From Nitrospira sp. UBA2083 (GTDB taxonomy: Bacteria; Nitrospirota; Nitrospiria; Nitrospirales; Nitrospiraceae): 25,386 bases of DNA. Under the pieces are notes generated by a model that ran no database searches, was not told where the DNA came from, and saw only the letters and a list, made by a program, of their open reading frames with translations. The position numbers and the translations under genes are program-made. Shown here piece by piece: positions 7,666 through 15,480 of this stretch (the stretch's first letter is position 1; each line of letters opens with the position of its first letter). The DNA is taken from NCBI GenBank assembly GCA_002331625.1, contig DCZN01000052.1:1-25386 (forward strand), in the 5' to 3' direction.

Positions 7666-8724
7666 ATGGGCGGCATCTTCATCAGCTATCGACGCGAAGA
7701 CAGTGCCGGATGGACCGGCCGATTGGCTGAACACCTACGAGAACGATTGGGCGAACAGTCCATCTTTATGGATCTGGATGGGATCACCCCCGGGGTTGAC
7801 TTCACCGTTGCCCTTCACAATGCCTTGGCCTCTTGCGACGTGTTGCTGGCTGTGATCGGGCCTGAGTGGATCACTGTACGGGACGAGACAGGGAAGATGC
7901 GTCTCGACGACCCAGACGATTGGGTCCGCATGGAAATCGCCACCGCCCTAAAGCGCAATATTCGGGTGATTCCGGTACTGGTTGGCGGAGCAGAAGTTCC
8001 GACGAAAGACCAGCTGCCGGACGATCTTGACCCCTTGGCCCATCGCCAAGCCTATGAACTGACCGACAGACGTTGGAACGTCGATCTTAAGGAACTCATG
8101 AAAACGTTTCCCCGGAAACCCTGGGGGATTCCTCATTTTCAACTTGCGTCTACCACACCGGTCACCATCGGAGGGCTGGTGATCGCTGCCCTGGTGGCTT
8201 CATGGGCGATGTTCAGTTTCCTGTACGCTTCTCTTCCAGTGGACAGCTCTCAGGGCACCCCGGTGACTTCATCGACCGTCCCTGCTCACAATGCTTTCAC
8301 GCTTCCAGTCAGTCCGAACGGTGCAAAGGCGGAACGGATCTTGATTACGCCAGTTGCCAACGCCAATCCTATCGAATCGTCCTTGGTGTTTCGTGTGGGA
8401 CAGGAAGCACGGCTGAAGGATCACGTCACTTTCTGTGCGTATAAAGTGCTCGCAGCTGAAATCGAACGCTCACAATCAAATCTGCACGTGCTCCGCATAA
8501 CCGTCCAAGTCACAAACGAAGGATCGATGACAACAAATTTTGGGAATAGTAACTTCCGCCTGTTGGTCGACAACGTGCCACGAGCTCCGACCGGGGATCT
8601 CAATGATGTGGTAGAAGCGCATAGTGCGAAAGAAGGCACCATCGAGTTTACGGTGCCGGCCAACGCCACACGACTCGTTTTACAGCTCTTGATGGGCGAT
8701 GAAGAGGCTACATTCCCGCTGTAA
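7666..8724 (+). CDS. Membrane-anchored TIR-domain protein with DUF4352-like outer domain
   Basis: A 352-residue protein. Residues 1-145 are a bacterial TIR domain: GGIFISYRREDSAGWTGRL, FMDLDGITPGVDF, CDVLLAVIGPEW, then DDWVRMEIATALKRN with Glu90 in the position of the NADase catalytic glutamate, and VIPVLVGGAEVP. Residues 166-190 form one transmembrane helix. Residues about 230-352 are a beta-sandwich resembling DUF4352 (LRITVQVTNEGSM, NFRLLVDN, and a closing FTVPANATRLVLQL). With the basic side on the TIR part, the TIR should face the cytoplasm and the sandwich the periplasm. ATG at 7666 was chosen because GAGG stands six bases before it. The gene is divergent from the caspase operon and ends 27 bases before the convergent 658-residue gene. 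Activity as an NADase is inferred from the conserved glutamate. Confidence 0.85.
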   Translation: MGGIFISYRREDSAGWTGRLAEHLRERLGEQSIFMDLDGITPGVDFTVALHNALASCDVLLAVIGPEWITVRDETGKMRLDDPDDWVRMEIATALKRNIRVIPVLVGGAEVPTKDQLPDDLDPLAHRQAYELTDRRWNVDLKELMKTFPRKPWGIPHFQLASTTPVTIGGLVIAALVASWAMFSFLYASLPVDSSQGTPVTSSTVPAHNAFTLPVSPNGAKAERILITPVANANPIESSLVFRVGQEARLKDHVTFCAYKVLAAEIERSQSNLHVLRITVQVTNEGSMTTNFGNSNFRLLVDNVPRAPTGDLNDVVEAHSAKEGTIEFTVPANATRLVLQLLMGDEEATFPL

Positions 8725-8751
8725 GACCTCTGCTGTACGTAACATTACACG

Positions 8752-10728
8752 CTAGAGGCTTCGGGTATCGATCCAAGTCACTTGCCCAGTTCGGCGCTTC
8801 ACTTCTTGATACATATGCGCAGTCCCGCCTGGTCCATCGCCTCCACCGCCGTCCCACAAACAGACAAACTGGACCTTGCTGATACCATAGGAAAGAGCCG
8901 TATAGAGCAACCAACGATTACAACGTTCGTAGAGATCGACGCCCTTAGGAGCCGGACCGAGACATCCAGGAGCGGATCGAATATCACTCGTGAGGGCGAC
9001 TTTGGCCTTCAGGTAGCGCTCTCTCCAAGTCTCGCCTCGACAGGCCACCGACTTCTGGATAAACGTCGGCTCATCAGACGGTTGCAGCCACAGCACTTTC
9101 ACTCCTCGCTGCTGACAAGCCTCGGTGAACAAAAGATCACCACCACAAGCACCTTGGGTGAGCGCCAAATCCTCAGAACCGACGCCTAGCTTCTCCAATG
9201 CCTCGGCTATTTTTTTTGTGGCCGCTGCTTCGTTCTCTGCAGGAAACCGTGGAGACTGTCTGCCCGGTGCATCGATCATATGGCCGCTGAAGAGCAGAAT
9301 CCGTTTCGGCTCGCGCTGGTCTTCCGGCTTCACCATTTTCTGCATGGCCCGGTCGAAGGTCGCGATTCCGGCATCAACTTGCTCTGGACGGAAGCCGAGG
9401 TCTTTGAGGAATTCCAGCTGCGCCTGGCAGGAGTTCAGAGCGAACCAATCCTTGTCGTTCCTCGCAATCGCTTCCTTATAAGCAGCCCTCACTGAGTCTG
9501 GTGTCCCAACCAGTACCTCCAGATCGCCGATAGTTGCGTAGGACCAGAACCGCTGCGGCTCGTCGTGCTCGGAGTCGGCAGCAAATCGCACCGCCCCCGC
9601 CATGGTCACCATTTCTCGATCGTAGCGCACGTCATTGGTCAGATGGCGGTACAGGTGCATCAGGGTCAGCGCGTTGATGCCGGAATAATAGTGACTGGGA
9701 TTGCTGCGATAGCTGGTAGCATAGCTGTTGATGGCCGCCCGAAGTAAGGCATCTTCATAGGCGGCGTCCTCTCGCATCTGCGCCGGTGTCTTGCCGGGCT
9801 GCCTCCACGCCGATACCCACGCATCTTTCTCGACACGCCCCAATAATGTCCACGTTTCCTGGTCCTTCGGGTATTGTTCCAGCACCGTCCGGTAGTGATC
9901 CCGGGCGCGGTCCAAGGAATGGCCTGGTCTGCCCGCCAGAGCCAGCCGTTGCAGACAGATGCCCTGCTCGCGCAGCCCTTTGAGATTCTGCGGATCAATC
10001 GTGAGGCCCCGTTCGAGCTGTTCCAATGCGAAGGCAAAGTGCTCGGCCTTGCGCAAGGTCTCGCCCGCCTTGATCCAGGCCTCCGCTCGAAACGCGGCGA
10101 TCGGCGCCTCATCGGCCAACACCAGCACATCGCCAATCTCTTTCGCCTTTCTCGCCAGCTCAATGCGCCGCTCCCAGGCCCCATACTGTTCCCAGAATTC
10201 TCGGACATCGCCGACGCGAAGCGATTTCCAGTCGGGCTCTTGAAGATTGGGTAGCAAGTGATAGACCGGGCTCACCTTCCGACCATGCCACGACTCCATA
10301 GTGGCCTTCACCATTTCCGTGAGCTTGCTTTGATCTTGCTCCAATGTCGCGGGATCGGGCCCACCGTCTTTCACGCAATAGCGCAGTTTCCGATCGGTAT
10401 AAATATCGAACGGCTGTGACGGTCTCGGACCTTGTACCAACACAACACCCCGCGCCCGCAACGCATGCCGTACACCGAGTTCGTACCAGACATTCGGGTT
10501 GTCGAGTGTGAGATCCGCAACGACGAGATCGGCAATCAGCAGCTCTTGAAACATATCAGTACGAATGTCACCAGCACGCGGCTCTTCATCGGCCCGAAAC
10601 ACCTCCAATCCTGCCTCTTCAAGTGCCGGCTTGATCAGTTCCGCATAGACACGATTGAAATCAATCTCGTTACCCTGGCTGTCTTTTTTCATGCCGAACG
10701 GCATAGCGACAAATGCATGCGGCTTCAT
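8752..10728 (-). CDS. Multidomain TIR/deoxyribosyltransferase-like, TRAFs-binding and SLOG-like protein
   Basis: A 658-residue protein with three recognisable parts. Residues 1-110 begin HAFVAMPFG and contain ELLIADLVVADLTLDNPN and WYELGVRHAL. This is the pattern of the TIR-like/nucleoside deoxyribosyltransferase-like fold, with Glu83 where the catalytic glutamate would be. Residues about 150-450 are helical, TPR-like, and fit the DUF4071 (MAP3K TRAFs-binding) family. Residues about 474-658 (RILLFSGHMIDAPGR, ALTQGACGGDLLFTEAC, GVKVLWLQP, VQFVCLWDGGGGDGPGG) resemble a Rossmann SLOG-type nucleotide-binding domain, my least certain assignment. The architecture suggests a sensor or effector that binds a nucleotide and partner proteins. 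A ribosome site GAGGGCG precedes the ATG. It lies convergent with the TIR gene and upstream of nothing on its strand within the island. Confidence 0.75.
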   Translation of the reverse strand: MKPHAFVAMPFGMKKDSQGNEIDFNRVYAELIKPALEEAGLEVFRADEEPRAGDIRTDMFQELLIADLVVADLTLDNPNVWYELGVRHALRARGVVLVQGPRPSQPFDIYTDRKLRYCVKDGGPDPATLEQDQSKLTEMVKATMESWHGRKVSPVYHLLPNLQEPDWKSLRVGDVREFWEQYGAWERRIELARKAKEIGDVLVLADEAPIAAFRAEAWIKAGETLRKAEHFAFALEQLERGLTIDPQNLKGLREQGICLQRLALAGRPGHSLDRARDHYRTVLEQYPKDQETWTLLGRVEKDAWVSAWRQPGKTPAQMREDAAYEDALLRAAINSYATSYRSNPSHYYSGINALTLMHLYRHLTNDVRYDREMVTMAGAVRFAADSEHDEPQRFWSYATIGDLEVLVGTPDSVRAAYKEAIARNDKDWFALNSCQAQLEFLKDLGFRPEQVDAGIATFDRAMQKMVKPEDQREPKRILLFSGHMIDAPGRQSPRFPAENEAAATKKIAEALEKLGVGSEDLALTQGACGGDLLFTEACQQRGVKVLWLQPSDEPTFIQKSVACRGETWRERYLKAKVALTSDIRSAPGCLGPAPKGVDLYERCNRWLLYTALSYGISKVQFVCLWDGGGGDGPGGTAHMYQEVKRRTGQVTWIDTRSL

Positions 10729-10803
10729 CGATCGCCCTCATTTTCCTTCAAGCCATCACCCTTTCATCAACACATTGCAACTGGTCTCCTCCGCGATTCC
10801 AAA

Positions 10804-10830
10804 TCTATACTTAACGAAATGGGCGGTCAA
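10804..10830 (-). promoter_or_regulatory. Weak candidate promoter for the 658-residue gene
   Basis: On the minus strand TTGACC (10825-10830) is followed after 15 bases by TATAGA (10804-10809). The -35 box has one mismatch to the sigma-70 consensus, the spacer is short, and the boxes lie about 75 bases before the ATG. Confidence 0.3.
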
Positions 10831-10861
10831 CGCGATGGCCCCGGCCAGAGGAAATCAATTC

Positions 10862-11506
10862 TTACCTTGCTCTCCTCACCACCAGAATCCCATCCCGAAT
10901 CGTCACCAGCACGGCGGTCACTCTAGGATCATTTGCAACGGTACGATTCAGTTCCTGAATGGCAGCAGTGGACTCGTCCGGCGGTGGCTGTTTTAGGACC
11001 TCGCCGCTCCACAGAACGTTATCGATCAAGATCACGCCGTTGGGCGCCAGTAGGTCTAGTGAGCGTCGGAAGTAATTGAGATAGTTCGTCTTGTCGGCAT
11101 CAATAAAGATAAGGTCAAACGAGCCGGTGAAAGTCCTCATCGTGTCGAGCGCCGGCCCCATGCGAATGCTGATCTTCTTTCCAACTGGCGTTTGTGCGAT
11201 GTAATGCCGAGCCAATGCGGCAGACTGTTCGTTGATCTCGCACGTGATCACCCTCCCGTCTTCCGGCAGAGCTTCGGCAAAGCAAAGGGCACTATAGCCG
11301 GTAAACATCCCGATCTCGAGCACGCGCGTGGCACCGACCAACTGCGTCATCATCTTTAGAAACGCCCCTTCCAGGGGACCGACTAGCATCTGGGCATAGT
11401 CCATGGTCCGCTGGGTCTCTTCGCGCAGCGCGCGACAGACCGGCGACTCCGGCATGGAATGGGTTTCCGCGTACGCTTCAATCTCGGCTGGGACCAGTCT
11501 CTCCAT
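10862..11506 (-). CDS. SAM-dependent O-methyltransferase (COG4122, CCoAOMT-like)
   Basis: A 214-residue class I methyltransferase. The SAM-binding glycine loop is VLEIGMFTGYSALCFAEALP, followed by VITCEINEQSAALAR. The metal-site motif FDLIFIDADKTNYLNYF and GVILIDNVLWSGEV are diagnostic of the caffeoyl-CoA/catechol O-methyltransferase group, which needs a divalent metal and methylates a hydroxyl of a vicinal diol. The acceptor is unknown. The ATG at 11506 gives the family's usual start (VPAEIEAYAETHSMPES) and has GAGAGG seven bases upstream. Starts at 11545 (ATG) and 11554 (GTG) would add up to 16 residues. The gene is divergent from the M32 peptidase gene and ends 134 bases before the start of the 658-residue gene, on the same strand upstream of it. 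Confidence 0.88.
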   Translation of the reverse strand: MERLVPAEIEAYAETHSMPESPVCRALREETQRTMDYAQMLVGPLEGAFLKMMTQLVGATRVLEIGMFTGYSALCFAEALPEDGRVITCEINEQSAALARHYIAQTPVGKKISIRMGPALDTMRTFTGSFDLIFIDADKTNYLNYFRRSLDLLAPNGVILIDNVLWSGEVLKQPPPDESTAAIQELNRTVANDPRVTAVLVTIRDGILVVRRAR

Positions 11507-11611
11507 CTCATGGCCTCTCGGTGGTTTGAAAAAGGCGCGTGTCATTCCGTACACTGCACGTATTTATCAGGGCACGAAGAAGAATCTTAGCACAGTGATC
11601 AGGAGGTCGAT

Positions 11612-13144
11612 TTGAAAACTCTCTCCACCTTGGAACCGCTCACCACCCGGCTGCTGGAAATTCAACGCATCAATAGTGCCGCCTCCGTCCTTTCCTGGGA
11701 TCAGGAAACCTACATGCCGGCCGGCGGAGGTGAAGCGCGAGCCGAGCAGATCGCGGTGCTGCAGGGCATCGCCCATCAAAAGCTGGTCTCGCCGGATGTG
11801 CAGGCGCTCTTATCGCAATACGTTGATCCGGCAACCGGCCAGGCTGCCGAACAACCCGACGAGAGCTGGGATGAGCCCTCGCGTTCGCTCTTGCGCGAAG
11901 TGTGGCGGGATTTCAGCCGCGCAAAGAAACTGCCGTCGGATTTCGTCGTGAAGCTGAGCCGAGAATGCTCCCTGGCCCAGCAAGTCTGGGTCGAGGCCAA
12001 AGAACAGAACGCCTTTACGATGTTTCTGCCGAACCTGCGAACCGTGCTCCAGCTCAAGCGCGAAGAAGCTCAGTACCTTGGCTATCAGGATTCACCCTAC
12101 AATGCCCTCTTGGATGTCTATGAACCAGGAGCGACCATTGCCACTCTCCAACCGGTGTTTGCTGAACTCAAAGCCCGCCTCGTCCCACTCCTCAAAAAAA
12201 TCACGAACAGCACGGTTCAGATCGATGACAGCGTCTTGCATCACTCCTACGACCACACCCGGCAGCTCGAATTCGGACGTCTGGTTTTAACAGCGATGGG
12301 CTATGACTTTACGCGTGGCCGGCTGGATCTTTCCGCTCATCCGTTCACCACGTCGTTTCATCCGACTGATGTGCGCGTGACGACCCGTGTGCACGAGCAT
12401 GAATTGCAGTCCTGTCTCTTCAGCTGTATTCACGAAGGGGGACACGGGCTGTATGATCAGGGGCTCGATCAACGGTATTTCGGCACCCCGCTTGGAGATT
12501 CCGTCTCCCTCGGCATCCATGAGAGCCAATCCCGCTTGTGGGAAAATTGCATCGGACGCTCTCGGCCCTTTTGGCGCTTCTTCTATCCGGTGTTGCAACA
12601 GACCTTTCATCAGCAACTGCACGACGTCACGATCGATCAGTTCTATGCCGCTATCAATCGGGTCACCCCCTCGCTGATCCGGGTGGAGGCCGACGAACTG
12701 ACCTACAATCTCCATATCATGCTGCGATTCGAGATCGAGCAGGCGCTTGTGGAAGGCAAAACGCAGCCGGAAGATTTGCCCGCCATCTGGAGCCAGAAAA
12801 TGAAGGAGTATCTGGGAATCGTGCCGCCTTCTGATACGGAGGGCGTGTTGCAGGACGTGCATTGGTCCTTCGGTGCGTTTGGATATTTCCCAACCTATAC
12901 GCTCGGCAATCTTTACTCGGTTCAATTCTTTGAACAGGCCAAGCAGGAGATGCCACATCTTGAAGATGAGATCGCTGCAGGCCAATTACTAAGCGTGCGT
13001 CGCTGGCTTGAACAGAAAATCCACCGCTGGGGTCGCATGTTCACACCGGCCCATCTCGCCGAGCGAGTGACCGGTTCCACGCTCCGTCCTGAGCCGTTCC
13101 TCAGATATGTGGAAGAAAAGTACCGCGAGCTCTACCAACTCTGA
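11612..13144 (+). CDS. Carboxypeptidase Taq family (M32) metallopeptidase
   Basis: A 510-residue zinc carboxypeptidase that removes C-terminal residues from peptides in the cytoplasm. Length and motifs match family M32: HEGGH at 274-278 binds zinc and supplies the catalytic Glu275, and HESQSRLWEN from residue 303 supplies the third ligand in the family. The N-terminal SVLSWDQETYMP and the late YTLGNLYSVQFFEQA are also family blocks. The start codon is TTG at 11612, chosen because a full AGGAGG (11601-11606) lies five bases before it and no ATG is nearby. The end overlaps the convergent Panacea-like gene by 13 bases. It probably takes part in peptide turnover; no link to its neighbours is apparent. 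Confidence 0.93.
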   Translation: MKTLSTLEPLTTRLLEIQRINSAASVLSWDQETYMPAGGGEARAEQIAVLQGIAHQKLVSPDVQALLSQYVDPATGQAAEQPDESWDEPSRSLLREVWRDFSRAKKLPSDFVVKLSRECSLAQQVWVEAKEQNAFTMFLPNLRTVLQLKREEAQYLGYQDSPYNALLDVYEPGATIATLQPVFAELKARLVPLLKKITNSTVQIDDSVLHHSYDHTRQLEFGRLVLTAMGYDFTRGRLDLSAHPFTTSFHPTDVRVTTRVHEHELQSCLFSCIHEGGHGLYDQGLDQRYFGTPLGDSVSLGIHESQSRLWENCIGRSRPFWRFFYPVLQQTFHQQLHDVTIDQFYAAINRVTPSLIRVEADELTYNLHIMLRFEIEQALVEGKTQPEDLPAIWSQKMKEYLGIVPPSDTEGVLQDVHWSFGAFGYFPTYTLGNLYSVQFFEQAKQEMPHLEDEIAAGQLLSVRRWLEQKIHRWGRMFTPAHLAERVTGSTLRPEPFLRYVEEKYRELYQL

Positions 13145-13728
13145 GTCTCGATCGCCGATCGAACGTCATATCCCATGGCCGCATTGAGCTTCGACGCGAC
13201 AGCGGGCACCAGCGCAAATTCAGCCTGAACCTCGATCCGATGCGGTACAAGCAGCGTGGTGTGGAACACAATGTCTCGGATCGGAATTTTCTGTTCAGGA
13301 TCCTGCGGAGTGCTCAACTGAACGGACTCGACGGAACTCGTGATTGTTCCGCTGTCCTGACTTGCATAGTGTGCCACGACCGCCTCAATGATGTCTTTGA
13401 CCTTTTCGTTGGCGTCCACGCCGTCGATTCCCTTGAGCAATAACGGCATTATCTCCTCCTTCACCTGATCCGACACCGTGAAGTTTTCGATTCGCCCTTT
13501 CCGCCGAAGGGAGGTCACATCGTTGTCGAGGTCTTTACTAAAGGCTCCGTAGGCAAATCGGAAGAATTCAAAGTGGAGCGCCTTCAGACCCTTGGCAAAG
13601 GTTTGGAGCTCACAGAGGAAGCACAGTTGCTGTAATTTGACGTCGCTCAGTAGCCCATGAGGCTCAGCACACTGCAGAATATACAGCAGGAGTGCGCGAT
13701 CGATCGTAATTTGGGTGGGCGTTCTCAA
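13132..13728 (-). CDS. Panacea/SocA-like (DUF4065-related) protein
   Basis: A 198-residue soluble protein. The first half fits the Panacea/SocA antitoxin fold loosely: ALLLYILQCAEPHGLLSDV, KLQQLCFLCELQTFAKGL, then FEFFRFAYGAFSKDLDNDV and LRRKGRIENF. The YG-FSKDL-ND pattern is the most telling piece. The second half is more acidic and unlike anything I recognise; residues near 125-165 (SVESVQLSTPQDPEQKIP) look like a linker to a small beta domain. No toxin gene is adjacent, so a toxin-antitoxin role is not shown. The start is TTG at 13728 with AAGGAGG placed six bases upstream. Its 3' end overlaps the M32 gene by 13 bases. The name is tentative. Confidence 0.5.
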   Translation of the reverse strand: MRTPTQITIDRALLLYILQCAEPHGLLSDVKLQQLCFLCELQTFAKGLKALHFEFFRFAYGAFSKDLDNDVTSLRRKGRIENFTVSDQVKEEIMPLLLKGIDGVDANEKVKDIIEAVVAHYASQDSGTITSSVESVQLSTPQDPEQKIPIRDIVFHTTLLVPHRIEVQAEFALVPAVASKLNAAMGYDVRSAIETQSW

Positions 13729-13826
13729 CTATTCCTCCTTATACGGCAGACCCGCTCACTATAGACAGTCCGCGACGTACCCGTCAAAGATCGATCATCA
13801 TTTTTCTCGATTCGAGAGGAACACTC

Positions 13827-13855
13827 TTGACCGGCAGATTCATTTCGTCTTTAAT
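13827..13855 (+). promoter_or_regulatory. Sigma-70-type promoter of fur
   Basis: TTGACC (13827-13832), a 17-base spacer and TTTAAT (13850-13855) give one mismatch in each box at ideal spacing. Transcription would begin near 13862, just before the AGGAGG of fur. No good Fur box overlaps it, so self-control by Fur is not evident. Confidence 0.6.
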
Positions 13856-13884
13856 CCCCACCCTAGGAGGTCGCTGTCACTGCC

Positions 13885-14316
13885 ATGTCTAAACATGCTA
13901 AGGAAATGGGAGTTCTCAAGGATCATCTTGGGAAACATCAGCTCAAGTTTACGCGCCAGCGCGAATTGATCCTGGACGCATTTCTAAAGCAAGAGCACAT
14001 CACGGCTGAAGAGATGTACCACCAGCTGGCACGCAAAGACCCTCATCTCGGGCTCGCGACCATTTACCGCACATTGAACCTGTTTTGCGAGGCAGGGCTG
14101 GCCCAGGCTCGCCACTTCGGTACCCAAACCCAATACGATAATATTTCTCACAAAGGTCACCATGACCACCTGATCTGCACCGGCTGCGGAAAGATCGTGG
14201 AATTTGAGAACTGCGACATCGAGCGGTTACAGGAAGAGGTCGCGTCTCGGAACGGTTTTACCATCCAAACTCATCGCCTGGAGCTCTATGGGCTCTGTTC
14301 TCGCTGCCGTCATTGA
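13885..14316 (+). CDS. fur: Fur family metalloregulator
   Basis: A 143-residue Fur-type repressor. The winged-helix part has FTRQRELILDAFLKQEHITA, EEMYHQLARKDPHLGLATIYRTL (the ATIYRTL recognition helix) and the hinge. The dimer domain has HKGHHDHLICTGCGKIVEF, with Cys98-X2-Cys101, and a second pair Cys138-X2-Cys141 near the end, as for the structural zinc site. HHDH supplies regulatory metal ligands. Fur proper is more likely than Zur or PerR because the next genes import ferric iron and a Fur-box-like site lies in between, but the sequence alone cannot separate them. AGGAGG is 14 bases before the ATG, a long gap; no in-frame start lies closer to it. It is the first gene of a plus-strand run to tonB. 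Confidence 0.88.
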   Translation: MSKHAKEMGVLKDHLGKHQLKFTRQRELILDAFLKQEHITAEEMYHQLARKDPHLGLATIYRTLNLFCEAGLAQARHFGTQTQYDNISHKGHHDHLICTGCGKIVEFENCDIERLQEEVASRNGFTIQTHRLELYGLCSRCRH

Positions 14317-14344
14317 CCCCTCCTATTTTTTTTGGTATCATTTT

Positions 14345-14359
14345 TGATACGGCTTATCA
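14345..14359. promoter_or_regulatory. Candidate Fur box before fbpA
   Basis: TGATACGGCTTATCA matches 11 of the 14 defined positions of the 7-1-7 Fur consensus TGATAAT-N-ATTATCA. It lies 40 bases before the fbpA ATG. A further palindrome, GTATCA-TTTT-TGATAC, occupies 14335-14350 and overlaps it. A weak promoter, TTGGTA (14332-14337) and TATCAA (14355-14360) with a 17-base spacer, coincides with the site, so repressor binding would block it. Confidence 0.5.
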
Positions 14360-14399
14360 ATTTCAACTCTCCTTCCATTTCACGATAAAAGGATCGGTC

Positions 14400-15464
14400 A
14401 TGAATAGCTTTCGTCACGATGCGTCTCGCACCACCGTTCTGACCTTTCAACGTACTCTTGGGATAGCGGTTGCATGCTTCGTCCTGCTCATTGCGATGAA
14501 CATACCGATCATCGCAACAGCCGGGGAGAAATTAACCGTCTATTCAGGCCGGGCTGAACGGCTGATCAAACCGGTTTTGGACGACTTTACCGCCAAGAGC
14601 GGGATCCAAATTGAATTGTTGTCTTCCGGCACCACCGAGTTGGTGAATCGGATGAAAGCGGAGGGCGACCGATGCCCAGCCGATGTCTTTATCACCAATG
14701 ATGCCGGCAGTTTAGAGATGGCCCGTACTGCCGGACTGTTCCGCCCCCTGAACATGCGGGAAGTGGAACGGGCGATTCCTCCTCAATTTCGTGCGGCAGA
14801 TAACAGTTGGATCGGTTTATCCGGGCGCTTTTGGATCATCGTCTACAACACGACGATGGTCAAACCGGGCCAACTCCAGTCGCTGCAAGACTTGGCCGAT
14901 CCCATGTGGAAGAACAAGATCGCCATTCCGAACGCCGGCAGTGAATATTTGCAAGCAGGGGTCTCCGTCATTCGCGCCAGCTTGGGTGACGACCGGACCA
15001 GGAAGTTTCTTGAGGGTCTTCGAGACAATGCCGGCACGCAGGTCTATCAAAAAAGTTCGCAGATCGTGGATGCGGTGGCAAAGGGCCAGATCGCGATGGG
15101 TATTGTCAACCACTACTATGTCTACCGCCATCTCGCAACCCAACCGACAGCTCCACTGGCCGTGGTGATGCCCGACCAACAAGAAGGTGGGATGGGCGCG
15201 ATCATGAACGTCGCCGGTATCGGCGTTCTCAAGCACACCCCGCGGATGGAAAGCGCCAAGCTGCTCGTGGAATTCCTGGTGGCACAAGCGGGGCAAAAAA
15301 TGTTTGCCGACCTCGACAAGGAGTACCCGCTCCATCCCGAGGTCAAAGCCGATCCGGCTCTTGTTGAACGAAAAAGTTTCCGGGCAGCGTTGGTGCCGCT
15401 GACGAAGCTCGCCGAGCTGCGAGAACCCACGATGCAACTCATCGAACAGGTGGGGATGCGGTAA
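14400..15464 (+). CDS. fbpA: Periplasmic ferric-iron-binding protein of an ABC importer
   Basis: A 354-residue solute-binding protein of the FbpA/FutA/IdiA family. Residues 1-41 are an export signal with a long N-terminal tail and a hydrophobic core (GIAVACFVLLIAMNIPII). The mature protein starts GEKLTVYSGRAERLIKPVLD, and the YSGR motif is typical. The pair of tyrosines at 239-240 (IVNHYYVYRH) is the iron-binding pair known from this family. It delivers Fe3+ to the FbpB permease. AAAAGGA stands before the ATG at 14400; an in-frame extension back to 14313 overlaps fur and has no ribosome site. The gene is 16 bases ahead of fbpB and lies just after the candidate Fur box. Confidence 0.92.
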   Translation: MNSFRHDASRTTVLTFQRTLGIAVACFVLLIAMNIPIIATAGEKLTVYSGRAERLIKPVLDDFTAKSGIQIELLSSGTTELVNRMKAEGDRCPADVFITNDAGSLEMARTAGLFRPLNMREVERAIPPQFRAADNSWIGLSGRFWIIVYNTTMVKPGQLQSLQDLADPMWKNKIAIPNAGSEYLQAGVSVIRASLGDDRTRKFLEGLRDNAGTQVYQKSSQIVDAVAKGQIAMGIVNHYYVYRHLATQPTAPLAVVMPDQQEGGMGAIMNVAGIGVLKHTPRMESAKLLVEFLVAQAGQKMFADLDKEYPLHPEVKADPALVERKSFRAALVPLTKLAELREPTMQLIEQVGMR

Positions 15465-15480
15465 TGCTGCGAGCTAGCGT

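Noticed and set aside
7350..7730. Open frame of 126 codons upstream of the TIR gene
   Set aside because: No ribosome site, no recognisable motif, and it runs into the TIR gene in another phase.
12287..12985. Minus-strand open frame of 232 codons
   Set aside because: It is a shadow of the M32 peptidase gene.
14335..14350. GTATCA-TTTT-TGATAC read as an intrinsic terminator of fur
   Set aside because: The stem is only six base pairs, AT-rich, and no T-run follows; an operator is more likely.
14817..15437. Minus-strand open frame of 206 codons
   Set aside because: It is a shadow of fbpA, whose family assignment is firm.
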